Assembly (NCBI GenBank): GCA_910585395.1
Contig: CAJUCK010000007.1
Location: 48,736-55,191, forward strand
Source of the DNA: an uncultured Lachnospiraceae bacterium
GTDB taxonomy: Bacteria; Bacillota; Clostridia; Lachnospirales; Lachnospiraceae
Reading direction: 5' to 3'
Length of the DNA stretch: 6,456 bases
Shown here: one piece after another, positions 1 through 6,058 of the stretch
Layout of the letters: each line of letters begins with the position of its first letter
Position numbering within the stretch: position 1 is the first letter of the stretch
Notes under the pieces: generated by a model
What the model was told of the DNA's origin: nothing
The model's input: the letters and a program-made list of their open reading frames with translations, nothing else
Databases searched by the model: none
Program-made: the position numbers and the translations under genes

Positions 1-60
1 TCGGCAGAAGAAGCAAAAGAATACGGTCTGATTGATGGTGTGATTACAAACAGAAAGTAA
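1..60 (+). CDS. clpP: ATP-dependent Clp protease proteolytic subunit ClpP, 3' end (partial)
   Basis: Only the last 19 codons and the TAA stop are present; the 5' part lies outside the window. The reading frame starts at base 1 and gives the ending SAEEAKEYGLIDGVITNRK. The pattern 'S/TAxEAxxYGLID-V' is typical of the C-terminus of ClpP, the serine peptidase that forms a double-ring chamber in the cytoplasm and degrades proteins delivered by ClpX or ClpC. The catalytic Ser-His-Asp residues are upstream and cannot be checked. Identity is supported by clpX lying directly downstream on the same strand, the usual clpP-clpX arrangement of many bacteria. Other crotonase-fold or SppA-like peptidases share a similar ending, but the context favours ClpP. 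Confidence 0.9.
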   Translation, partial: SAEEAKEYGLIDGVITNRK

Positions 61-66
61 GATGAG

Positions 67-97
67 GGGACAGCGAGCATATGCTACTGTCCCTTTT
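67..97 (+). terminator. Hairpin with short T run between clpP and clpX (weak terminator or attenuator)
   Basis: GGGACAG (67-73) pairs perfectly with CTGTCCC (87-93), and TTTT follows at 94-97. Inside the loop, AGCATATGCT (76-85) is itself self-complementary, so the stem can extend with a small internal bulge. The T run is only four bases before AAG, so this looks like an inefficient intrinsic terminator that would reduce, not abolish, read-through from clpP into clpX. An RNA processing or stability element is the alternative. Confidence 0.6.
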
Positions 98-115
98 AAG
101 AAATTTTAAGGAAAC

Positions 116-121
116 GGGAGG
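116..121 (+). promoter_or_regulatory. Ribosome binding site of clpX
   Basis: GGGAGG lies five bases before the ATG at 127. It is the only good Shine-Dalgarno match in the clpP-clpX gap and supports this start. Confidence 0.8.
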
Positions 122-126
122 TAAAT

Positions 127-1386
127 ATGGCCGGAAGATTTGAAGACAGAATACGCTGTTCCTTCTGTGGTAAGACCGATGGTCAGGTCCGCAAATTGAT
201 TGCCGGACCCAGCGGTGCGTATATCTGTGATGAATGCGTGGATATCTGTGCAGAGATCATTGAAGAGGAATTAGAGGAAGAATTAGAAGAGGATGAACTT
301 GTGGAGGAAGAGACAGATGATATTAATCTGCTGACTCCGGTGGAAATGAAACAATTTTTAGATGAATATGTGATTGAAGACGCCAAAAAAGTGCTGTCAG
401 TAGCAGTTTATAATCATTATAAGAGAATTCTGGCGCCTCAGAATCTGGATGTGGAACTGCAGAAGAGCAACATTCTTATGCTGGGTCCTACAGGCTGTGG
501 GAAAACGCTGCTGGCACAGACGCTGGCACGTATCTTAAATGTACCCTTTGCCATTGCAGATGCCACCGCGTTGACGGAGGCGGGATATGTAGGCGAGGAT
601 GTGGAGAATATTCTTCTGAAAATCATACAGGCTGCTGATTATGATGTTCAGCGTGCTCAGAGAGGCATTATTTACGTAGATGAAATTGACAAGATTACCA
701 GGAAATCAGAAAATCCTTCCATTACCCGTGATGTGTCAGGAGAAGGAGTCCAGCAGGCATTGCTTAAGATATTAGAAGGCACTGTTGCAAGCGTTCCTCC
801 TCAGGGAGGCAGAAAACATCCGCAGCAGGAACTGATTTCTATTGATACTACAAATATCTTGTTTATCTGCGGCGGAGCTTTTGAAGGTCTTGATAAGATT
901 GTAGAGAACCGGATGGATCAGAAATCTATGGGCTTTAACGCAGAAATTGCAGATAAGCGGGAGAAAAACGTGGGACTGATTTTGAAAAAAGTTCTTCCAC
1001 AGGATCTTGTAAAATTTGGTCTGATTCCTGAATTTGTGGGACGCGTTCCGGTAACTGTTTCTCTGGATTCTCTGGATAAGGATGCCCTGGTCCGTATTTT
1101 GAAAGAGCCGAGAAATTCTCTGATTCGTCAGTATGAGGCGTTATTCAGTATGGATGGCGTGGAACTTACCTTTGATGAAGAGGCAATTGAAGCGATTGCT
1201 GAGAAATCCGTAAAACGGAAAACCGGAGCGAGAGGACTGCGGGCAATCGTGGAGAAGGTGCTGATGGACTTGATGTATCGCGTTCCTTCAGATACGTCTA
1301 TTACCAGCTGCAGAATTACAAGAGAAGTGGTTGAAGAAGATAAAGAGATCGAAATTATGTATGGCAGAGAGAGCAAATCTGCCTGA
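127..1386 (+). CDS. clpX: ATP-dependent Clp protease ATP-binding subunit ClpX (unfoldase)
   Basis: ClpX is a hexameric AAA+ unfoldase that recognises tagged proteins, unfolds them and threads them into ClpP. The protein is 419 residues, the usual family length. The N-terminal zinc-binding domain has Cys11, Cys14, Cys34 and Cys37 (CSFC and CDEC). An unusually acidic linker follows at about 46-65. The AAA+ core shows Walker A GPTGCGKT (120-127), pore loop GYVG (153-156), Walker B IIYVDEID (181-188), the RKH loop (229-231), sensor 1 around 244-252, an arginine finger in EFVGR (Arg306) and sensor 2 GAR (Arg369). The ClpP-docking loop reads MGF at 268-270 where IGF is usual. Walker A has Cys124 where Ser is common. 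The start is set by GGGAGG five bases upstream and by the expected zinc-finger N-terminus. The gene follows clpP and ends 11 bases before lon. No CtsR- or CIRCE-type operator is visible upstream. Confidence 0.98.
   Translation: MAGRFEDRIRCSFCGKTDGQVRKLIAGPSGAYICDECVDICAEIIEEELEEELEEDELVEEETDDINLLTPVEMKQFLDEYVIEDAKKVLSVAVYNHYKRILAPQNLDVELQKSNILMLGPTGCGKTLLAQTLARILNVPFAIADATALTEAGYVGEDVENILLKIIQAADYDVQRAQRGIIYVDEIDKITRKSENPSITRDVSGEGVQQALLKILEGTVASVPPQGGRKHPQQELISIDTTNILFICGGAFEGLDKIVENRMDQKSMGFNAEIADKREKNVGLILKKVLPQDLVKFGLIPEFVGRVPVTVSLDSLDKDALVRILKEPRNSLIRQYEALFSMDGVELTFDEEAIEAIAEKSVKRKTGARGLRAIVEKVLMDLMYRVPSDTSITSCRITREVVEEDKEIEIMYGRESKSA
262..297 (+). repeat. Imperfect 12-base tandem repeat encoding an acidic EEEL tract in ClpX
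   Basis: Three adjacent 12-base units, gaagaggaatta, gaggaagaatta and gaagaggatgaa, encode EEEL, EEEL and EEDE (ClpX residues 46-57). The acidic run continues to about residue 65. It sits between the zinc-binding domain and the AAA+ core, where ClpX proteins normally have a flexible linker. Purine-rich units of this kind could expand or contract by replication slippage without breaking the frame. Confidence 0.75.
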
Positions 1387-1393
1387 GGAGAGG
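1385..1393 (+). promoter_or_regulatory. Ribosome binding site of lon, overlapping the clpX stop codon
   Basis: GAGGAGAGG begins inside the clpX TGA stop (1384-1386) and ends four bases before the lon ATG at 1398. The overlap suggests that translation of lon is coupled to termination on clpX. Confidence 0.75.
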
Positions 1394-1397
1394 ACTT

Positions 1398-3719
1398 ATG
1401 AGTGAAGAATACAGAAAAGTTCCGGCAGTGGCACTTCGGGGAATGACAATTCTTCCTGGTATGGTGGCACATTTTGACGTGAGCAGAAACAGATCCATCA
1501 AAGCATTGGAGAATGCCATGGTGGAAGATCAGACAGTATTTCTGATCACTCAGAAAAATGTTGATAAGGAAGAGCCGGAGAAGCCGGATTTATATACAGT
1601 TGGGATTCTTGCTGTGATCAAGCAGGTGATCAAGCTTCAAAATAATGTAGTTCGTGTGCTGGTTGAGGGAGAAACCCGCGCACGGCTTATGGAGCTTGCG
1701 TCAGAAGAATATCTTCTTGCTGAGATTCAGATTTTGGAGCAGGAGGATGAAGATCTTCCAGAAGAGCTTAAGGAAGCAATGCTGCGTGGAATTCAGGAGA
1801 CCTTTGGGCGTTACTGCAGGCTGAATCCTAAGCCAGGCAAGGAACTTGCAAAACAGATACAGGATATGCAGGACTTATTTAAACTTCTGGATTATGTGGG
1901 AAATAATCTTCCAGTGGGATATGAAGAGAAACAGAAACTGCTGGAGGCAGAGGGGCTCCAGCAGCGTTATGAAGAACTGATACTGATACTGCTGAATGAG
2001 ATTAATATCATTCAAATTAAGACAGAATTTCAGAGTAAAGTCAAGGAAAAAGTTGATAAAAATCAAAAGGAATATATTCTGCGCGAGCAGATGCGGCTGA
2101 TACGGGAAGAACTGGGTGAAGATAATACCGTATCAGAGGCGGACAATTTTCTGGCAGAGACAGAAAAACTGGAAGCAGACGAAGAAGTAAAAGCGAAGCT
2201 GAGAAAAGAGATTGAACGTTTTAAAAATGTTTCTTCTAATTCTTCAGAAAACGCAGTGATCCGGGGGTATATAGAGACCATACTGGAGCTTCCCTGGAAT
2301 AAGGCGTCTAAGGATAACCGTAATCTGGAGGATGCTGAGAGAATACTGGATGAGGATCATTATGGCATGGAGAAGGTGAAGGAGCGTATGCTGGAGTTTC
2401 TGGCTGTACGCAACCTCACTGCAAAAGGGGACAGCCCTATTATCTGCCTGGTAGGTCCTCCTGGTACTGGTAAAACCAGTATTGCCCGCTCTGTGGCACG
2501 TGCGCTGGATAAGAAATATGTCCGCATTAGTCTGGGAGGGGTCAGGGATGAGGCAGAAATCCGAGGGCACAGGAAGACTTATGTAGGCGCTATGCCGGGA
2601 AGAATTGCTAACGGACTGAAAAATGCAGGAGTGAAAAATCCTTTGATGCTGCTGGATGAGATAGACAAAATCAGCAGTGACTATAAAGGAGACACAGCGT
2701 CTGCACTGCTGGAAGTTTTGGACAGCGAGCAGAATAGCCGTTTCCGCGATCATTATGTGGAACTGCCCCTGGATCTGTCAGAGGTGCTGTTTATTGCCAC
2801 AGCGAATTCTTTACAGGATATCCAGAAGCCGCTGCTGGACCGTATGGAAATTATTGAGGTCAGCAGTTATACAGAAAACGAGAAGGCGCATATTGCCAGA
2901 GAACATCTGATTGCAAAACAGATGGAGAAAAATGGACTGAAAGAGGGGCAGCTTTCTATCAGCGACCATGCGCTGGAGAAATTGATCCGGGGATATACCA
3001 GAGAGGCAGGAGTCAGGAATCTGGAGCGTAAAATTGGTGAAATCTGCCGAAAGGCCGCCAGAGAATTGTATCAGCTGGGAAAATCCCAGAAGAAAATGGT
3101 CAAGGTGACAGAGACTAGTTTAGCCAGACTTCTGGGGAAAGAAAAATACAGCTATGATTTGATCAATGAAGTTGATGAAGTAGGAATCGTTCGTGGACTT
3201 GCCTGGACCAGCGTGGGAGGCGATACCCTGCAGATTGAAGTAAATATTATGCCAGGAAAAGGTGAATTTCAGCTTACCGGGCAGCTTGGTGATGTGATGA
3301 AAGAGTCTGCGCAGGCAGGGATCAGCTATATTCGTTCTGTCAGCCAGCAGTACGGTATCGACAAAGAATTTTTCGGGAAATATGATATTCATATCCACAT
3401 CCCTGAGGGAGCAGTTCCCAAAGATGGTCCGTCAGCAGGAATTACTATGGCCACAGCCATGCTCTCAGCAATCACAAAGCGGAAAGTGCGCAAGGACGTG
3501 GCAATGACCGGAGAGATTACACTGAGGGGAAGGGTGCTGCCAATCGGAGGCCTCAAGGAGAAGATTCTTGCCGCCAAAAATGCAGGGATTAAGACAATCT
3601 GCGTTCCAAAGAAAAACGAGCCGGATGTGACAGAGATTGCCCAGGAGATTAAAAGAGGATTGGAAATTGTGTTTGTTGAAAATATGGAACAAGTACTTAA
3701 GACAGCGCTGACAGAATAA
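1398..3719 (+). CDS. lon: ATP-dependent protease Lon (LonA type)
   Basis: Lon is a cytoplasmic homohexameric protease carrying unfoldase and peptidase on one chain; it degrades misfolded and regulatory proteins. The 773 residues match LonA length. In order: an N-terminal substrate-recognition domain (about 7-200, starting KVPAVALRGMTILPG), a helical and coiled-coil segment (about 200-300, rich in Glu and Lys), then the AAA+ module. That module has Walker A GPPGTGKT (353-360), pore-loop Tyr395-Val396, Walker B LMLLDEIDK (416-424), sensor 1 Asn470, arginine finger Arg482 and sensor 2 Arg540. The C-terminal peptidase domain (about 590-770) carries catalytic Ser679 in KDGPSAG and Lys722 in GGLKEK, the same numbers as in E. 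coli Lon. There is no transmembrane segment, so it is not the membrane-bound LonB type. It lies 11 bases after clpX and 10 bases before engB, so an operon is likely. All key residues are intact. Confidence 0.98.
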   Translation: MSEEYRKVPAVALRGMTILPGMVAHFDVSRNRSIKALENAMVEDQTVFLITQKNVDKEEPEKPDLYTVGILAVIKQVIKLQNNVVRVLVEGETRARLMELASEEYLLAEIQILEQEDEDLPEELKEAMLRGIQETFGRYCRLNPKPGKELAKQIQDMQDLFKLLDYVGNNLPVGYEEKQKLLEAEGLQQRYEELILILLNEINIIQIKTEFQSKVKEKVDKNQKEYILREQMRLIREELGEDNTVSEADNFLAETEKLEADEEVKAKLRKEIERFKNVSSNSSENAVIRGYIETILELPWNKASKDNRNLEDAERILDEDHYGMEKVKERMLEFLAVRNLTAKGDSPIICLVGPPGTGKTSIARSVARALDKKYVRISLGGVRDEAEIRGHRKTYVGAMPGRIANGLKNAGVKNPLMLLDEIDKISSDYKGDTASALLEVLDSEQNSRFRDHYVELPLDLSEVLFIATANSLQDIQKPLLDRMEIIEVSSYTENEKAHIAREHLIAKQMEKNGLKEGQLSISDHALEKLIRGYTREAGVRNLERKIGEICRKAARELYQLGKSQKKMVKVTETSLARLLGKEKYSYDLINEVDEVGIVRGLAWTSVGGDTLQIEVNIMPGKGEFQLTGQLGDVMKESAQAGISYIRSVSQQYGIDKEFFGKYDIHIHIPEGAVPKDGPSAGITMATAMLSAITKRKVRKDVAMTGEITLRGRVLPIGGLKEKILAAKNAGIKTICVPKKNEPDVTEIAQEIKRGLEIVFVENMEQVLKTALTE

Positions 3720-3723
3720 GGAG
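3718..3723 (+). promoter_or_regulatory. Ribosome binding site of engB, overlapping the lon stop codon
   Basis: AAGGAG starts within the lon TAA (3717-3719) and ends six bases before the ATG at 3730. Another ATG at 3726 is only two bases from the site and opens a four-codon frame (MHGN, stop at 3738-3740). The spacing therefore favours 3730 as the true start. Confidence 0.75.
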
Positions 3724-3729
3724 AGATGC

Positions 3730-4332
3730 ATGGTAATTAAGACGGTAGAATTAGAAATTGTATGTGGTGTAACCAGCAAACTGCCAGATACAGATATGCC
3801 AGAGGTGGCATTTGCCGGGAAATCTAACGTGGGAAAATCTTCACTGATCAATGGACTGATGAACCGGAAATCTCTGGCAAGGACGTCTGCACAGCCAGGA
3901 AAGACCCAGACCATCAACTACTACAATATCAATCATGCAATGTATCTGGTGGATCTTCCAGGTTACGGATATGCAAAAGTATCTATCAAAGAAAAGGAAA
4001 AATGGGGACAGATGATAGAGAATTATCTTCATACTTCCAGACAGTTAAAAGCTGTGTTTCTTCTGATTGATATCCGCCATGAACCTTCTGCCAATGATAA
4101 ACAGATGTATGAGTGGGTTGCATACCAGGGCTATGATCCGATTATTATTGCAACAAAACTGGACAAGATTAAGCGCAGCCAGGTACAAAAACATCTCAAA
4201 ATGATAAAAGAGAGTCTGCAGGTGAAACCGGGAACCCCGATTCTTCCTTATTCGGCGCAGACGAAACAGGGCAGAGAAGAAATCTGGAATTTGATGGATG
4301 AAATACTGGGGTTTGAAAGGCCAAAAGAGTAG
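3730..4332 (+). CDS. engB: Ribosome biogenesis GTPase YsxC/EngB
   Basis: EngB (YsxC in Bacillus, YihA in E. coli) is a small TRAFAC-class GTPase that acts in assembly of the 50S ribosomal subunit and is essential in several species. The protein is 200 residues, the normal size for a single G domain. Motifs: G1 GKSNVGKS (30-37), G2 around Thr59-Thr61 in PGKTQTINYY, G3 DLPGYGYA (75-82) with the family's typical GYGYA ending, G4 TKLD (142-145) and G5 SAQTKQG (175-181). The segment KEKWG (89-93), just after G3, is also typical of the family. The start at 3730 is favoured by AAGGAG six bases upstream. The gene sits 10 bases after lon, an adjacency also known from Bacillus subtilis (lonA-ysxC), and ends 8 bases before the zinc-binding protein gene. 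Nothing appears truncated. Confidence 0.97.
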   Translation: MVIKTVELEIVCGVTSKLPDTDMPEVAFAGKSNVGKSSLINGLMNRKSLARTSAQPGKTQTINYYNINHAMYLVDLPGYGYAKVSIKEKEKWGQMIENYLHTSRQLKAVFLLIDIRHEPSANDKQMYEWVAYQGYDPIIIATKLDKIKRSQVQKHLKMIKESLQVKPGTPILPYSAQTKQGREEIWNLMDEILGFERPKE

Positions 4333-4340
4333 AGGGCAGC

Positions 4341-5294
4341 ATGAAGAAAAGTAAATATTTGTTTGTGTTTTATATGCTGCTTGCCATTTCATTGGCAAGC
4401 GGTATTTTTACAAAAGCATATATCAGTCTGGAAGAAAAACAGGATAACAGTATCAATCTGCGTGTTTTGACCTCCTTTTATCCAGTGTATATTGCAGCTT
4501 TAAATGTGATTGGAGACTGCAAGGGCGTGTCCCTGACAAATTTAAGCGAGCCTCAGACTGGCTGTATGCACGATTACCAGCTTGCGCCTCAAGACATGAT
4601 TTTACTGTCTCAGGCAGATCTGTTTCTTGTAAACGGCGGAGGCATTGAGAATTTTCTGGCACAAGTGGCGGATTCATATCCGGGTCTTACCATTTCCCAG
4701 GCGTCTGAGGGATTAGATCTTCTGACAGAAGAAGAAGGAGCTCATGGGCAAGATCATGCAGAGGAAACGCATGCTCATAGTGATAAGAATGCACATGCCT
4801 GGATGAATACAGAGCTTTATGGAGAAATGGTTCAGAATATTGCAGCAGTTCTTGGCAGTGAAGATCCTGAAAATAGAGAGCGCTATCAGAACAATGCGGA
4901 TCAGTACTGCGCACAGATTCAGAAGCTGACGGATCAGATTGATGAGTTGAGAGAACAGGTCGAAGGAGAGCCTGTGGTGATTCTTCATGAGGCATATGCC
5001 TATGTGGCAGAAGAACTGGGAATGGAGAACATTTACTGTCTCAATCTGGATGAAGAACGTCAGATCAGTGCCAGTGAGGCTGCCAAAGTCATAAGACAGA
5101 TAACGGCTCATAATGTGAAGTTTGTCTTTGCGGAGGAACTCTATGGCCAGGATCTGGGTAATACTCTTGAGGCAGAGACAAAGGCGGAGGTCTGTTATCT
5201 GGATACAATGGTAAGAGGAAATTATGAGAAAGAAAGTTATCTGGCTGCCGTTCAGAAAAATATTGATGTGTTGAATAAAATCTGGAAACAATAG
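4341..5294 (+). CDS. znuA: Metal ABC transporter substrate-binding protein, ZnuA type (probably zinc)
   Basis: This is a cluster A-I (SBP_bac_9 family) solute-binding protein that captures a divalent metal outside the membrane and passes it to the ABC permease. It has 317 residues. The N-terminus has a basic start (MKKSK) and one hydrophobic segment (about 6-23). No lipobox cysteine follows, so it is either an uncleaved membrane-anchored or a secreted form. Predicted metal ligands are His77 in HDYQLAP, His152 in AHAWMN, His216 in LHEAYAY and Asp288 in YLDTM. Histidine at the third position points to zinc, since manganese-type relatives such as PsaA have Glu there. A modest His-rich loop (residues 134-152 hold five His) lies before the second ligand, as in zinc-type members. 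The start at 4341 keeps the basic n-region, which the next ATG (codon 12) would lose; the ribosome site is weak (GAGGG, 4332-4336). The gene begins 8 bases after engB and precedes its ATPase by 17. Manganese as substrate is not excluded. Confidence 0.9.
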   Translation: MKKSKYLFVFYMLLAISLASGIFTKAYISLEEKQDNSINLRVLTSFYPVYIAALNVIGDCKGVSLTNLSEPQTGCMHDYQLAPQDMILLSQADLFLVNGGGIENFLAQVADSYPGLTISQASEGLDLLTEEEGAHGQDHAEETHAHSDKNAHAWMNTELYGEMVQNIAAVLGSEDPENRERYQNNADQYCAQIQKLTDQIDELREQVEGEPVVILHEAYAYVAEELGMENIYCLNLDEERQISASEAAKVIRQITAHNVKFVFAEELYGQDLGNTLEAETKAEVCYLDTMVRGNYEKESYLAAVQKNIDVLNKIWKQ

Positions 5295-5298
5295 AAAA

Positions 5299-5307
5299 AG
5301 GAAGAGG
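5299..5307 (+). promoter_or_regulatory. Ribosome binding site deciding the TTG start of the importer ATPase
   Basis: AGGAAGAGG ends four bases before the TTG at 5312. An in-frame TAA at 5309-5311 rules out any earlier start. No ATG, GTG or other TTG occurs in frame before the Walker A motif, so the site and the stop together fix TTG as the start. Confidence 0.7.
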
Positions 5308-5311
5308 TTAA

Positions 5312-6058
5312 TTGCGAAAAATAATCAGGCCATGCGGTCTTCATTGTATAAAGATTAATCATTTAGGCGTTACACTGGGAGAACAGGAGATATTAAAAGA
5401 TGTCAGTCTTCATATTCACTGCGGCAGCCTGAATGCAGTTATTGGACGGAACGGCGCCGGAAAATCCACGCTGATTCGTGCGATTCTTGGGGATATTCCT
5501 CATACAGGAACCATTGAATTTAAAGACAGAGAGAATGGGCATATCCAGAAGTTAAAAATAGGATATGTTCCTCAGTCTATGAATGTGGAAAAACAGACTC
5601 CGGTCAGTGTTTATGATATGATAGCAGCATATCAAAGCAATGTTCCGGTGTTTTTGATGCGGGGAAAAAAAGTCCGCAGGAGGATCCAGGAACATTTGGA
5701 AATATTTGAGGCAGAATATCTGTTAGACAAACAGGTGTGCAATTTGTCAGGTGGAGAACTTCAGAGAGTGCTTTTGTCTATGGCGCTGATGGATGATCCA
5801 AATTTGCTGTTACTGGACGAACCCGTTTCTGGTATCGATCAGAATGGTATGGAATTGTTTTACAGAACCATATACAATCTCAAAGAAAATTATGACCTGG
5901 CAGTCATTCTTATTTCTCATGATCTGGACTATGTGAAGAAATATGCAGATAAGGTGATACTGATAGACCAGAGTGTGCAGAAACAGGGCAGTGTAAAAGA
6001 GGTTTTCGCAAGCTCAAAGTTTCATCAGGTATTTCAGTATGGAAAGGAGGAAGATTAG
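5312..6058 (+). CDS. znuC: Metal ABC transporter ATP-binding protein, ZnuC type
   Basis: This is the cytoplasmic ATPase subunit of the metal importer; two copies drive transport through the permease. It has 248 residues with a complete ABC fold: Walker A GRNGAGKS (45-52), Q-loop Gln88 in GYVPQ, signature LSGGELQR (145-152), Walker B LLLLDEP (165-171) with catalytic Glu170, D-loop SGID (173-176) and switch His203 in LISHD. The N-terminus has an extra stretch of about 12 residues ahead of the usual 'IKINHLGV' start, containing Cys8, His11 and Cys12 (PCGLHC). Translation must start at TTG because a TAA stop lies immediately upstream in frame and no other standard start precedes the ATP-binding core. 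It follows znuA by 17 bases, and its TAG stop directly abuts the permease ATG. The ABC motifs alone do not prove the substrate; the zinc assignment comes from the neighbours. Confidence 0.92.
   Translation: MRKIIRPCGLHCIKINHLGVTLGEQEILKDVSLHIHCGSLNAVIGRNGAGKSTLIRAILGDIPHTGTIEFKDRENGHIQKLKIGYVPQSMNVEKQTPVSVYDMIAAYQSNVPVFLMRGKKVRRRIQEHLEIFEAEYLLDKQVCNLSGGELQRVLLSMALMDDPNLLLLDEPVSGIDQNGMELFYRTIYNLKENYDLAVILISHDLDYVKKYADKVILIDQSVQKQGSVKEVFASSKFHQVFQYGKEED
6044..6050 (+). promoter_or_regulatory. Ribosome binding site of the permease gene, inside the ATPase gene
   Basis: AAGGAGG, a near-perfect Shine-Dalgarno site, lies in the last codons of the ATPase gene, eight bases before the permease ATG at 6059. 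It supports efficient independent or coupled initiation. Confidence 0.8.

Noticed and set aside
61..126. Looked for CtsR or CIRCE heat-shock operators before clpX.
   Set aside because: No GGTCAAA-type direct repeat or long inverted repeat with nine-base spacer is present. The only inverted repeat is the terminator-like hairpin.
2244..2753. A 169-codon open frame on the - strand inside lon.
   Set aside because: It lies wholly opposite the conserved Lon AAA+ region, resembles no family I know, and is explained by codon bias of the + strand gene.
3726..3740. A four-codon upstream frame (ATG at 3726, stop 3738-3740) overlapping the engB start, as a possible regulatory leader peptide.
   Set aside because: Its ATG is only two bases from the Shine-Dalgarno site, too close for good initiation, and the engB ATG at 3730 has better spacing. 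Most likely chance.
3797..3810. Small hairpin TGCCA-GAGG-TGGCA near the start of engB.
   Set aside because: The stem is only 5 bp, lies in coding sequence and has no T run. It is not distinguishable from chance.
4150..4340. Searched for a Zur-type palindrome or an internal promoter upstream of the importer genes.
   Set aside because: Only A/T-rich scraps such as ATTATTATTG were found, with no 7-1-7 style symmetry and no paired -35/-10 elements. The region is coding sequence of engB.
4713..5291. A 192-codon open frame on the - strand opposite the zinc-binding protein gene.
   Set aside because: It mirrors almost the whole znuA gene, has a composition typical of a reverse-complement shadow (many Ile, Leu, Phe, Cys, His), and the + strand gene has clear family motifs.
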